64,000 bases of DNA from [Clostridium] symbiosum (GCA_036419695.1 CP143946.1:2846001-2910000), one strand, 5' to 3'; positions 32,778 through 40,383 are shown, counted from the stretch's first letter. The notes: generated from the sequence alone by a model not told the origin. Numbers and translations: made by a program.

Positions 32778-33173
32778 TTAATTAAACGGCAGCTCTTCGT
32801 CTGCTCCCTCTGGTATGTTCATAAACCCGTCACTCTCCGGCAGCTGCTGCCCTCTCGCCTCTGCCTCTGCTTTGCTCTCTCCAAATCCTACGCTATTTGC
32901 CACAACCTCTGTGTAATATACCTTGCCGCCCGTGCGCTGGCTCTCGTAGCTGCCCGTTTTAATCTTGCCCGTAACCTCTGCCCTGCTGCCTTTGCTTAAC
33001 CATTTCTGCACCCATTCCGCAATACGCCCGAAACACTTAATATTTATAAAATCTGTGTCTTTCCCGTCGTCTACTGCAAGCGTAAAGCGGGTAATAGCTG
33101 TGCTATTGTCCTGCCCGCCATATCTAAGCTCTGGCTCTCTTGTAAGCCGCCCTGTAAGTGATACATTATTCAT
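32778..33173 (-). CDS. ssb: Single-stranded DNA-binding protein
   Basis: This 131-residue OB-fold protein starts MNNVSLTGRLTREPELRYGG and contains FINIKCFGRIAEWVQKWLSKGSRAEVTGKI (two segments, FINIKCFGRIAEWVQ and KWLSKGSRAEVTGKI). It ends in the acidic tip DEELPFN, which recruits partner proteins. It would protect single-stranded DNA during phage replication, which fits the HUH Rep. A second OB-fold protein is encoded at 38975-39703. Confidence 0.95.
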   Translation of the reverse strand: MNNVSLTGRLTREPELRYGGQDNSTAITRFTLAVDDGKDTDFINIKCFGRIAEWVQKWLSKGSRAEVTGKIKTGSYESQRTGGKVYYTEVVANSVGFGESKAEAEARGQQLPESDGFMNIPEGADEELPFN

Positions 33174-33261
33174 GCTTTCTGCTCCCCTCTTCCAGTTTGT
33201 CCAGCTTTGAAAATATAGCCAGCAATTCCAATGCTATAATTCCCAGTAAAATATTAGTCAT
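33166..33261 (-). CDS. 31-residue membrane-spanning peptide
   Basis: The frame MTNILLGIIALELLAIFS continues with a charged tail KLDKLEEGSRKHE. It overlaps both its neighbours by eight bases, which supports translation in this compressed region. One hydrophobic helix is present. The function is unknown. Confidence 0.45.
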   Translation of the reverse strand: MTNILLGIIALELLAIFSKLDKLEEGSRKHE

Positions 33262-33502
33262 TTTCTACCGCCTCGCTTTCTCTTGCTACTATTCTCTCTT
33301 GTAATTCAATCAGCCTCTTTTTTATTGCCATAACTGATGCCTCTAAGCCTTTAGTTATTATTTCAACATTTACTTCCAGACTTGCCGCAATCCGTCTTAC
33401 CCGTTTTCTTATATACCTACGCCGCTTTTTCCTGTCCAACCATAACGGCGGGTTTACTCCGTGCTTTTTCTTGTAGTTCTTTTTCCACTGTCTGTATTTC
33501 AC
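33254..33502 (-). CDS. Small basic phage protein
   Basis: This 82-residue protein is very rich in Lys and Arg in the first half (KKHGVNPPLWLDRKKRRRY) and helical after that. It probably binds nucleic acid. It overlaps the preceding 55-residue gene by four bases. No family was recognised. Confidence 0.6.
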   Translation of the reverse strand: MKYRQWKKNYKKKHGVNPPLWLDRKKRRRYIRKRVRRIAASLEVNVEIITKGLEASVMAIKKRLIELQERIVARESEAVEND

Positions 33503-33666
33503 TGCTTACGCCCCTTTCTCCATATCGCATACGGCAATATCCATACTGGCGCTGTTATTATCAACACCGCTTTTGCTGTGCATATCGTCACAAATACTGC
33601 TACGTCTACTGCTGCCTGTCCCAATTCTTTCACTGCATCTACTATGCCGTCCATATACTCAAACAT
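33499..33666 (-). CDS. 55-residue single-span membrane protein
   Basis: The frame MFEYMDGIVDAVKELGQ leads into one hydrophobic segment (AVFVTICTAKAVLIITAPV) and a basic end. It overlaps genes on both sides by a few bases, as expected of real small phage genes. The function is unknown. Confidence 0.5.
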   Translation of the reverse strand: MFEYMDGIVDAVKELGQAAVDVAVFVTICTAKAVLIITAPVWILPYAIWRKGRKQ

Positions 33667-33892
33667 TTACTACCCCGTTTTCCTGCTTAATCTCAATATT
33701 TCTGCCGCCTCGCTGCTTTATGATTGCCTCTACGTGCAAGTATGCAGGCAGCATAACCACGCTGCCTGTTCGTAACTGATATTCTACGCTTTTCCGCATC
33801 TTCTCGTATTGCTCTGCCTTACAAAACGCCGTACAGCCCAGAATAATTGTAAATACCTGTGCTTTCTTCTTTTTCCGCTGCCGTCTATTCAT
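33659..33892 (-). CDS. Phage protein of unknown function
   Basis: The 77-residue product starts MNRRQRKKKKAQVFTIILG, basic and then hydrophobic, followed by a mixed alpha-beta region with VVMLPAYLHVEAIIKQ. It overlaps the parB stop by eight bases and is probably expressed with the partition genes. No function can be given. Confidence 0.55.
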   Translation of the reverse strand: MNRRQRKKKKAQVFTIILGCTAFCKAEQYEKMRKSVEYQLRTGSVVMLPAYLHVEAIIKQRGGRNIEIKQENGVVNV

Positions 33893-35153
33893 GTTCTGCC
33901 CCGCTTTCCGTGTCCGTTTCGGACACCTTACCCGTATAGTCTGTTACTCTGATACCCAAAATACAGTAGCCCTCTGTAAGCCCTGTGTAATCTTCCAGCA
34001 TATAAATAATATCTGCATCAATCGTGCGCCCCGTGTGCTTGCCGTCCTTGAATTCCAGCATTTTAAGGCTGTCGCCCTGTTTATAGCCTCTGTTATTTTT
34101 CCGCAGCTCAAAGCTCTTTTTCCCGCTTACTACGTCCTCGTAATAAGATGCCACTATTTTTACCTCGTGCTGCTTATGTTCTGTATTTCCCTCGCTTGGC
34201 AGATGCTCCATTTTTTCTGCGTCTGCCCGCTCCTGCAATTTCTTCTTTGTCTGGCGGTCTATAGCGTCCTGCTCTTCGCTGTATCGCTGTTCGTCTGTCT
34301 TTTCAGCCTCTGCCTTATTTATGTACTGGTCGCATTTCTGGCACGTTCCCGTTTTTACGTTGCAGCCCTTGTATTTCTGGCAGGAATAGCACAAAGACGT
34401 TATGCTCTCTGGGTGCGGTGTTTCGTAATCGTCCCCCGCCTTTTTCTCTGCTACTTTTTCCGCTATTTCCTTTGCCCTCACATTTTCGCCCGCTGCTGCT
34501 TTTTCCGCTATTTCTTTCTGTTCGTCCTCGTCCAGTTTGGCTGCCTCGTATGCAGCAGTGATACCTAAATTGCCCTCTTTCAGCTGCTCTTTAATCTCCG
34601 GCGTTGCGTTGTTGTTGATTGCGTCCATTCTGGCTACGTTCGTGCTGCTCTCGTTTATCATAGCCGCCACTAAATCACGCATTTTACCTTGTATTTCTAA
34701 GCCGTCCTCTTCCTTGGCTCTGATAAGCGCCGCTTTGGTACGCTCTACTAATCTGGTTTTTTCATAGGCTGTAAGTTCCTGCGTATATCCGTTGCCAGCC
34801 AATAAGCGCAGCTCATACATTGCCTCGCTCATATCCATAAAGCGGTAAAGCACTTTCTCATACTCCTTATGCCCCCGCTCTAAGTTCAAAATATTTGCCG
34901 CATTACGTCTGTGTCCGTCGATTATACGGTATTCCCCGTTTACTCTCGCCAATACTGTAGGCTGTTCCTGTCCTACGTGCAAAAAGCTATCTGCCAGCTC
35001 TTCTATGTTTTCTAATTTCTGGTGCGTGTTCTCCTGTGCTGCCTTTACCTCGTAAGGGCTTAAATAGATTTCTTTGTATCCCTCTGTCTGCGCCTGCTGC
35101 CCTGCTGCTTTCGTCTTTGCGTTCAGAATGTCGTTAATGCCAAACTTTGCCAT
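33885..35153 (-). CDS. parB: ParB-like partition protein fused to a DUF3850 (ASCH-like) domain
   Basis: This 422-residue protein has a ParB N-terminal domain (residues 25-120; motif GEYRIIDGHRRNAANIL) and a helical KorB/HTH-like part to about 215. A cysteine cluster resembling a zinc finger (CYSCQKYKGCNVKTGTCQKC) lies near 255. A C-terminal domain from about 330 (HEVKIVASYYEDVVSGKKSFELRKN, given as HEVKIVASYYEDVV and SGKKSFELRKN) matches the DUF3850/ASCH pattern. ParB would bind parS and act with ParA in partition. The extra RNA-binding-like domain is unusual. A perfect palindrome in its own 3' end may be parS. Confidence 0.85.
   Translation of the reverse strand: MAKFGINDILNAKTKAAGQQAQTEGYKEIYLSPYEVKAAQENTHQKLENIEELADSFLHVGQEQPTVLARVNGEYRIIDGHRRNAANILNLERGHKEYEKVLYRFMDMSEAMYELRLLAGNGYTQELTAYEKTRLVERTKAALIRAKEEDGLEIQGKMRDLVAAMINESSTNVARMDAINNNATPEIKEQLKEGNLGITAAYEAAKLDEDEQKEIAEKAAAGENVRAKEIAEKVAEKKAGDDYETPHPESITSLCYSCQKYKGCNVKTGTCQKCDQYINKAEAEKTDEQRYSEEQDAIDRQTKKKLQERADAEKMEHLPSEGNTEHKQHEVKIVASYYEDVVSGKKSFELRKNNRGYKQGDSLKMLEFKDGKHTGRTIDADIIYMLEDYTGLTEGYCILGIRVTDYTGKVSETDTESGAEHE
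33910..33926. repeat. 17-bp palindrome, copy 2 (candidate parS)
   Basis: The sequence GTGTCCGTTTCGGACAC is identical to 25259-25275. It encodes VSETDT in the last codons of parB, as the other copy does in the connector gene, in the same frame. Location in or next to parB is typical of parS sites. Confidence 0.75.
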
Positions 35154-35158
35154 ATTCT

Positions 35159-35356
35159 CTACCTCGCTTTCTCAATCCTTTGTTTTTTCTTACACTGTCC
35201 CATTACTCCGTTGCACATTTCGCACGTTCTCCAATACTCGCAAGCGTCGCTTTGCGGGCATTTCTGCCCTGCAAATTTGCCGCCCCAGTTCCAGCACTCC
35301 GTACCGCCAGTCCTGCGGCAATGCCAGTAAGCGCATAATCTCTCTTTATGTGCCAT
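35159..35356 (-). CDS. Cysteine-rich small protein between parA and parB
   Basis: The 65-residue protein has ten cysteines in CXXXX and CXXC spacings (CAYWHCRRTGGTECWNWGG, CPQSDACEYWRTCEMCNG). It may bind zinc or iron-sulfur. It lies five bases after the parA stop and five before the parB start, so it is part of the partition operon. No known family was recognised. Confidence 0.65.
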   Translation of the reverse strand: MAHKERLCAYWHCRRTGGTECWNWGGKFAGQKCPQSDACEYWRTCEMCNGVMGQCKKKQRIEKAR

Positions 35357-35361
35357 GCCCG

Positions 35362-36150
35362 CTACCTCGCTTTCCCTGTATACGCTGTTACAAATTTCTT
35401 ATACCCCTGCGCCGCTCCGCAGCATGGGCTATACTCATAAATCGGCTTACGCATGAAAGTATTTTCTGCTACTTTCTTGGAATACCGAATAATACCCAAA
35501 ATATTAAAATCTGTCTTTTGTTCCAGCCACTCTACGCCTGCTGCCTCGCCGTCTGTGTTCTGGTATGACGTAATCAGCACGCCTGCCAGCTTTAATGCTG
35601 GGTTAAATGCCTTTGCGTCCTCTATCTGCTCTGTCACAATATCCAGCCCCTCTAAAGCGTCCTCGTCCACCTTTACGGGTACTATTACCTCGTCTGTAAT
35701 TGCCAGCGCATTTACAACATTAAGCCCAATATCCGGCGGGTTATCAATGATGCAGTAATCATACTTGCCATATATGGTGCAATCTCCGTAATACTGCACC
35801 TTTGCATATACCAGTGCTTTGTATCTCTCTATCTGGTTTCCGCTGTCCTCTTTGGTTAAATTCCACGTAGCCCCAAATAGTGACATGTTCGCCGTTACAA
35901 TGTCGATACCCTCATACTCTGTATGCTGTATCAGCTCGTCTGCGCTTTCCCAGTCCCCAGCCAGCAGCTTTGTAACTGGTGCTACGTTCTCTGCATCATA
36001 TCTGCTGTACGCCTTGCTTAAGTTTCCCTGCTTGTCGTTGTCAATCAGCAGCACCTTATAACCTCGCCTGTAAAGCTCATACGCCATGTTTGCTGCTGTA
36101 AAGGTCTTGGCTACGCCACCCTTTAAGTTCAAAATGCTTATTGTTTTCAT
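35362..36150 (-). CDS. parA: ParA-family partition ATPase
   Basis: This 262-residue protein has the deviant Walker A box LNLKGGVAKTFTAANMAYEL (residues 7-26), Walker A' LIDNDKQGNLS, and Walker B CIIDNPPDIGLNVV. It lacks an N-terminal HTH, so it belongs to the ParA type without DNA-binding extension. Paired with parB, it would position replicon copies at division, a function that makes sense only if the phage can exist as a plasmid. The alternative is a Soj-like role in regulation. Confidence 0.93.
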   Translation of the reverse strand: MKTISILNLKGGVAKTFTAANMAYELYRRGYKVLLIDNDKQGNLSKAYSRYDAENVAPVTKLLAGDWESADELIQHTEYEGIDIVTANMSLFGATWNLTKEDSGNQIERYKALVYAKVQYYGDCTIYGKYDYCIIDNPPDIGLNVVNALAITDEVIVPVKVDEDALEGLDIVTEQIEDAKAFNPALKLAGVLITSYQNTDGEAAGVEWLEQKTDFNILGIIRYSKKVAENTFMRKPIYEYSPCCGAAQGYKKFVTAYTGKAR

Positions 36151-36177
36151 TCTTTGCCTCTCTTTCCTGCGTCGCCC

Positions 36178-36588
36178 CTAACGCATGGTTACTGTTTCCT
36201 GCTCTTTTGTAAGCTCGTCTGAATGTAATAAATACTGCTCTATCAGCTGCGCTGCTGGCTGCCAGCCGTAGCAGACGGCGGTATAATAGCCCTGCTGCCG
36301 CAGATACTCTAACCACTCTTTCTGTTTCTTGGTCGTCGTGTTCTCGCCTGCCTTAAGCTCTATGTAAAGCCCATGATACCCAGCCCTTGCAGCTGGTAGC
36401 ATAATATCCGGCACGCCAGCCTTTACGCCCTGCCTCTTAAGCACCGCTGCTGTTGCTTTATCACGTTTGCCGCCGTTTGGCACATGATACATATATTGCA
36501 GTTCCGGCATAATCTCTGTTCTGTATGCAGCCCAGCTAAATAATGCCTCTTGATGCCCGCTTTCGTCGTCCAGTCTAAAGTTTCTCAT
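36178..36588 (-). CDS. VRR-NUC domain nuclease
   Basis: This 136-residue protein has the PD-(D/E)XK-like VRR-NUC pattern. The conserved segments are YMYHVPNGGKRDKATAAVLK, GVKAGVPDIMLPAA and GLYIELKAGENTTTKKQ. Such phage nucleases cut branched DNA or act with helicases. It lies between the small zinc-type protein and parA. Confidence 0.92.
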   Translation of the reverse strand: MRNFRLDDESGHQEALFSWAAYRTEIMPELQYMYHVPNGGKRDKATAAVLKRQGVKAGVPDIMLPAARAGYHGLYIELKAGENTTTKKQKEWLEYLRQQGYYTAVCYGWQPAAQLIEQYLLHSDELTKEQETVTMR

Positions 36589-36820
36589 TTTCTCGCCTCG
36601 CTCTCTGCTTAAATTCTACATACTGGCAAATTCTGAAAAGCAGCCCGTCCTTATGCGGCTTGCTGTTCTCTATCGCCAAAAGCGTTATTGTTTCCTCGCT
36701 TTGTAGTCCTGCATTTCCCAGTACGTCCCAGCGGCATATATCATAATATCTGCACCGCAGGCAGCAGTGCTTACAGTCCTTGCCTTTCTGGAATAACCAG
36801 TATTTAATTTTTTCTATCAT
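36575..36820 (-). CDS. Cys-rich small phage protein
   Basis: The 81-residue protein from the ATG at 36820 starts MIEKIKYWLFQKGKDCKHCC. It has a cluster CKHCCLRCRYYDICRWD that may bind metal. The longer frame to 36913 overlaps the whole end of the upstream gene and is less likely. It overlaps the VRR-NUC start by 14 bases. No family is known to me. Confidence 0.6.
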   Translation of the reverse strand: MIEKIKYWLFQKGKDCKHCCLRCRYYDICRWDVLGNAGLQSEETITLLAIENSKPHKDGLLFRICQYVEFKQRARRENEKL

Positions 36821-36977
36821 GTTTTCTGCCCTTTCTGCTGCCGCTGTCTTTCCAGCTCTCCTGCTGCTCAGAAATAGCTGCTGCAATTCTAAACGCCAGA
36901 TATGTTGCCACAATCAACGCCAGCAGTCCGGCTATTATCAGCACTGCTGCAATGGCAATGCCCTTGATTATCTGCAT
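36804..36977 (-). CDS. 57-residue single-span membrane protein
   Basis: The frame starts MQIIKGIAIAAVLIIAGLL, a strong transmembrane helix extending to about residue 35, and ends in a basic tail. It starts one base after the rep stop and follows a G-rich ribosome-binding site. The function is unknown. A membrane protein coupled to rep could tether replication, but this is speculation. Confidence 0.55.
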   Translation of the reverse strand: MQIIKGIAIAAVLIIAGLLALIVATYLAFRIAAAISEQQESWKDSGSRKGRKHDRKN

Positions 36978-36978
36978 T

Positions 36979-37746
36979 TCAGCCCCCCCTATCTGTTATT
37001 TTTACTAAGGTGTATCTTAAATACCCGTAGCCGTAATACTCTGGGCTATGTACTCCCATGCTCACGCTGTTCTTATCCACGTAATAGCCCTTTATTGCCT
37101 TTGGTTCTTTCTTGAAATACTCACGGTCTGAAATTATGTGGTACTCTGGTTCTGGTCTTACTAAATTCTTGCTACAATTCCAGCGCTTGCCCTGTAATGC
37201 TCCGTCAGTACCCTTTTTGTGCGTTCCTGTGTACTTGATTAAATAACTTGCCAGCTCTGCATAGTTGCCGCTATCGTCCAGTGGGAATACCTTAACCCTG
37301 TTATGCCCCTCGTATGCCTTATACCAGCAGCGTTGTAAAATCTCTGTGTCAATTTTATTTACTACAAGGTGGTGATGCCTCGCACCTTTCTTGCCTATCT
37401 CCATAACGTGTATGTATTTGAACTCTAACCCTGCTTTTCTGTACTCCTTTCTGCACTCCCTCAAAAATACGTCTATGTCCTGCCGCATCTGCTCCGGCGT
37501 TCTGTCCGGCTCTCCTTTCCTGCGGATATAGTCAAGCACTAAATGGTAGTCCCCATAGCCATAGTTCGCATTTATGAGTATCCTTAACTTTCTCTCTGCC
37601 TGTCTGGTGTTTACTTTCTCCTGCTCTTCTTTTGTTGGCTTTACCTTATCCCCTCTGCTGATACCTTTCTTTTTGTATCTGCTGGTAAAGTACCTCTCTA
37701 TCTCTATCGTATTCCCCGCTTTTGTTACCCTCTCTACGTATGGCAT
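36979..37746 (-). CDS. rep: HUH-type rolling-circle replication initiator
   Basis: The 255-residue protein from the ATG at 37746 has the HUH-like histidine motif KGARHHHLVV (His at 124-126) and a YxxK-type catalytic motif in ELASYLIKYTG (Tyr 168, Lys 171). These mark plasmid and phage rolling-circle initiators that nick one strand at the origin. The start has a GAGAGG box seven bases upstream; the track-type TTG start at 37785 is less convincing. The leader upstream holds an attenuator-like hairpin and an opposing promoter for a small RNA, a layout known from copy-controlled plasmids. Confidence 0.82.
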   Translation of the reverse strand: MPYVERVTKAGNTIEIERYFTSRYKKKGISRGDKVKPTKEEQEKVNTRQAERKLRILINANYGYGDYHLVLDYIRRKGEPDRTPEQMRQDIDVFLRECRKEYRKAGLEFKYIHVMEIGKKGARHHHLVVNKIDTEILQRCWYKAYEGHNRVKVFPLDDSGNYAELASYLIKYTGTHKKGTDGALQGKRWNCSKNLVRPEPEYHIISDREYFKKEPKAIKGYYVDKNSVSMGVHSPEYYGYGYLRYTLVKITDRGG

Positions 37747-37792
37747 ATATCTACCTCTCTGTCGGTTCGTTAATACTTTTATCAAGTGTTAA

Positions 37793-37811
37793 AACGGGCT
37801 GCCTGCCCGTT
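37793..37811 (-). terminator. Attenuator-like hairpin in the rep leader
   Basis: AACGGGC and GCCCGTT pair perfectly around five bases and are followed by TTAACA-type sequence after GTTTT on the minus strand. It lies between the antisense RNA region and the rep start. In pT181-type control such a hairpin stops transcription when the antisense RNA has bound. Confidence 0.5.
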
Positions 37812-37818
37812 AATTTTC

Positions 37819-37847
37819 TTGACTTTGCGCCATACATAGCTTATAAT
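37819..37847 (+). promoter_or_regulatory. Plus-strand promoter inside the rep leader
   Basis: TTGACT and TATAAT are separated by 17 bases on the plus strand, opposite to every phage gene. Transcription would start near 37854 and meet a strong terminator at 37877-37908, giving a short RNA antisense to the rep leader. Confidence 0.8.
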
Positions 37848-37853
37848 TTTTAT

Positions 37854-37917
37854 AGTATTTCAAAGCTGTATAGCTTAGCGCCTATGGTGTTTCCCCACCG
37901 TAGGCGCTTTTATTTTT
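37854..37917 (+). ncRNA. Candidate antisense RNA controlling rep
   Basis: The predicted transcript is about 60-65 nt. It contains a small stem (AAGCT/AGCTT) and ends in the terminator hairpin AGCGCCTA...TAGGCGCT with a mispaired base and then TTTATTTTTT. No plus-strand protein gene is near. It is fully complementary to the leader of the minus-strand rep mRNA, downstream of the DUF4406-like gene, matching the countertranscribed RNA of rolling-circle plasmids. Confidence 0.7.
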
Positions 37918-38424
37918 TCATGTTTCCTGCCGCTCTCTTATGCGGCTTAAGGCATAGTCATAAGCCTGTCTGTACGGCTCTCTGCAATCGTAGCCCGTGC
38001 AGCTATATAATTTGCTGCCCTTGCAAAACTCGCAGCTGTGCAGCTTTGCGTAATCGCTTGCCGCCCGCTCCTGTCGCTTTTCCTCATATTCCAGATGCCG
38101 CTTAATCTGGTTTGCATCTATAACCGTAATCCCCAGCATATTTGCTGTATGTATTTCTCTGTCCATTCCCTCTGTTATGCCGTATTTCACGCCAGCAATA
38201 ACAAAATCGCAGCCTTTCAGCAATGCAAGCCCCGCAGCCATGCCTCTTGCCCGCTCTTCCGGCTTTTTATCGTCCATGCACTGCGTCATATATAAATGCG
38301 GCGTAATAGGCGCTAAGCCCGCCTCTAATGCCTGCCGTGTCAGCTGCTGTGCATAATCTATGTTTCTGTCCAGCTCTGCGCCGTCTTTCGCCCTGTACGG
38401 GCTGCATATATAAACTTTTTTCAT
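37918..38424 (-). CDS. DUF4406/2-deoxyribosyltransferase-like protein
   Basis: This 168-residue protein has the N-terminal signature KVYICSPYRAKDGAELDRNI and the core GLALLKGCDFVIAGVKYG, found in nucleoside deoxyribosyltransferase-like phage proteins. A C-terminal Cys-rich tail CEFCKGSKLYSCTGYDC may bind zinc. Phages use relatives for nucleotide metabolism or NAD-related defence interplay. Which applies here is unknown. Confidence 0.75.
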   Translation of the reverse strand: MKKVYICSPYRAKDGAELDRNIDYAQQLTRQALEAGLAPITPHLYMTQCMDDKKPEERARGMAAGLALLKGCDFVIAGVKYGITEGMDREIHTANMLGITVIDANQIKRHLEYEEKRQERAASDYAKLHSCEFCKGSKLYSCTGYDCREPYRQAYDYALSRIRERQET

Positions 38425-38426
38425 AC

Positions 38427-38741
38427 CTAATTACCCGCTTTCTGTTGTGCCTCTGTCCGTGCCTGTTCATTCCCTGCCAGATATGCCGCTAAGTGCATCA
38501 GTTCGTCTGCGTCTTTTTCTTCAATAAAATCACAATCAACGCAGCATTTGCAGTACCCCGTAATTTGTAAATATCCGTCATATACTTCCTGCGGTGTCTT
38601 GCACTGCTTTAAATCATTTATCAAAGCTGTAAGCAGCATTACTGCCTTTATGCCTGTCTCGCCGCCTTTTCCGTGTATCCCTACTGTAATCTGCCGCATT
38701 TTTGTTGTACCGTCTGCTCCTAAAATTGTTTTACTTTTCAT
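38427..38741 (-). CDS. Phage protein of unknown function
   Basis: The 104-residue product from the ATG at 38741 (GAGG box seven bases upstream) begins MKSKTILGADGTTKMRQ. It contains ITGYCKCCVDCDFIEEKDADE with four closely spaced cysteines. It overlaps the start region of the preceding 84-residue gene. No family was recognised. Confidence 0.6.
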   Translation of the reverse strand: MKSKTILGADGTTKMRQITVGIHGKGGETGIKAVMLLTALINDLKQCKTPQEVYDGYLQITGYCKCCVDCDFIEEKDADELMHLAAYLAGNEQARTEAQQKAGN

Positions 38742-38985
38742 TCTGTGCCTCACTCTCTTCCTTGAACCCTGCCAAAAGCATTGTCATTGCGTCTATCGCT
38801 GTATCAAAATGTTTTCCCAACTCCGCTGCGTCAATAAGCCCCTGCTCTGTGTTTCTCCCGTTCCCTTTCATTACTTGCGCTTGCAAAACAGGTTTTAACT
38901 GGCTAAGCCCAGCTATGCTGTTCTCTAACTCTTCCTCACTCACGCATATTTTTACATAACCCTTGCCGATATGTTCAACACTCAT
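38731..38985 (-). CDS. Phage protein of unknown function
   Basis: This 84-residue, mostly helical protein starts MSVEHIGKGYVKICVSEEEL. The charged tail ends KEESEAQNEK. It overlaps the OB-fold gene by 11 bases. No motif points to a function. Confidence 0.55.
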   Translation of the reverse strand: MSVEHIGKGYVKICVSEEELENSIAGLSQLKPVLQAQVMKGNGRNTEQGLIDAAELGKHFDTAIDAMTMLLAGFKEESEAQNEK

Positions 38986-39703
38986 TTTCTTCCTCTTCCT
39001 TTCTTCTAATCAGCCGTACTGATACCTCGTAAGCTGTGCGCTGTTCTCTTTCTCCTGTGGCTGTGTCAAGCACCTTTTCATACTGGCGGCTCTGATACCG
39101 TCCCAGCAGCTCTACAGTGTCGCCCTGCTGCCACTGCGCCGCCTCGTCTGCCTGTTCCTGCCAGCAGATGCACGGTAAATAGCAGTTGCCGCCTGTAAGC
39201 TCATTTCTTACCTTTACCGTAATATCAGTAATGCGCTTACCTCTCGGTGTTTCTCTGTACGTTGGCTTATTCGCTATAACGCCTCTTACTGCTGCCTCGT
39301 CCTGCTCTAATGCCTTTTCCGATACCGCCACAAAATCTGCCAGAATATATACCAGCAGCCTACCGCTCTGGAAGTCCTTAAGCGTCTGCGCCTTACCTGT
39401 CAGTAAAAGCCTGCTGCCCTCTACAAATTCCTGCATAACGTCAAATTCTATGCCGTTGCAAGCCCTGTATGGTACGTCCTCTGCAAATACTACTGTTACC
39501 TCGTCCGGCACGCCGCTTGGTCTTACCGTTTCCAGCTTTGCCATATAACCACAAAACGGCAGCCCGCATAGCTGCTTAATTTCCTTAATCTGTGTAAGCG
39601 TTCCTACCAGTCCCGCTGCATTTCCCTTGATACCGCCGCCTGTAAGCTCGTCCATGATTGCAGTATCTAAATCCCGTAAAAAATCTGGCTTTTTCTTTGT
39701 CAT
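38975..39703 (-). CDS. OB-fold SSB-like protein
   Basis: This 242-residue protein has two SSB-like halves. The clearer one is residues 135-235, with GVIANKPTYRETPRGKRITD and LPCICWQEQADEAAQWQQGD followed by VELLGRYQSRQYEK. This is the arrangement of mobile-element SSB paralogues. The first half (MAKLETVRPSGVPDEVTVVFAE) looks like a second OB fold. It probably binds single strands in replication or recombination alongside the canonical SSB. Confidence 0.75.
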   Translation of the reverse strand: MTKKKPDFLRDLDTAIMDELTGGGIKGNAAGLVGTLTQIKEIKQLCGLPFCGYMAKLETVRPSGVPDEVTVVFAEDVPYRACNGIEFDVMQEFVEGSRLLLTGKAQTLKDFQSGRLLVYILADFVAVSEKALEQDEAAVRGVIANKPTYRETPRGKRITDITVKVRNELTGGNCYLPCICWQEQADEAAQWQQGDTVELLGRYQSRQYEKVLDTATGEREQRTAYEVSVRLIRRKEEEENEC

Positions 39704-39723
39704 ACTTCCTGCCCTTTCCTTTC

Positions 39724-40024
39724 TTATATGTAAATGGTGTAGTAAAGCGACATCTGCAAATCACTAAACTTATACTGTGCTGTCTGGTCTGGCTCTAATG
39801 GTTTCATAAGCCCCAGCTCTTTCCAGCGTCTGTGCGTTATCTCTGGCACTGCCCTAAACTTCTTTACCTCATGCTCGCTGTATTTTCGGTATTCCTCGCT
39901 TATCTCATGGTCTGCAAACGGTTTGAACGCTGCCAGATACCCTACGTAAACGTCTGCCCCCGCCCTCGATAATGCGCAGGCGGTCTGAACTCTCCAGCGT
40001 GCCTATAAATTCCTTTACTGTCAC
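39724..40024 (-). pseudogene. Frameshifted small phage gene
   Basis: From a GTG at 40024 with a GGAG box the frame reads (M)TVKEFIGTLESSDRLRIIEGG. It then enters a five-G run and shifts. The other frame continues without a start as ADVYVGYLAAFKPFADHEIS... to a stop at 39724. Removing one G restores one continuous protein of about 100 residues. The cause is a single-base insertion, a sequencing error or slippage. The function of the intact protein is unknown. Confidence 0.75.
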
Positions 40025-40036
40025 TGTCTGCCTCTC

Positions 40037-40378
40037 CTATTTCTCCGGCATTTCGTACAGCCTCGGTATTACTGCTGCAAACGGCTGTACGTCCATGCCG
40101 CCCCTTACTATGGCTGCACCGCCAGCCGTAAACAGATAGCTTACGCACGCTTTCTGTATCTCGTCCAGAACCTCTAAGCAGCGCTCTTTTGTGGCATACT
40201 CTCCGATTTCCTCTAAACACCCGTCACTTATGCAAATTACGTGGCGCTTTTTGTCTGCCTCTGCGCCGCCTCTCTTTTTCTTTATGTCCTCGTACTCTCC
40301 ATACTCTACGCTGGCGTAATTACCGCCCAGTCTATACAGCTTTTCTTTATTCTGGCTGCGTATATATACCTCGCTCAT
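40037..40378 (-). CDS. Conserved-type phage protein of unknown function
   Basis: The 113-residue protein starts MSEVYIRSQNKEKLYRLGG and has a mixed alpha-beta core with ERCLEVLDEIQKAC. Proteins of this kind recur in Firmicutes prophage early regions without known role. It lies 12 bases upstream of the frameshifted gene. Confidence 0.65.
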   Translation of the reverse strand: MSEVYIRSQNKEKLYRLGGNYASVEYGEYEDIKKKRGGAEADKKRHVICISDGCLEEIGEYATKERCLEVLDEIQKACVSYLFTAGGAAIVRGGMDVQPFAAVIPRLYEMPEK

Positions 40379-40383
40379 TGCTT

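Noticed and set aside
33885..36150. Chromosomal soj-spo0J pair
   Set aside because: The genes lie in the middle of phage early genes and lack the usual gidB/rnpA neighbours, and the ParB has a phage-like domain fusion.
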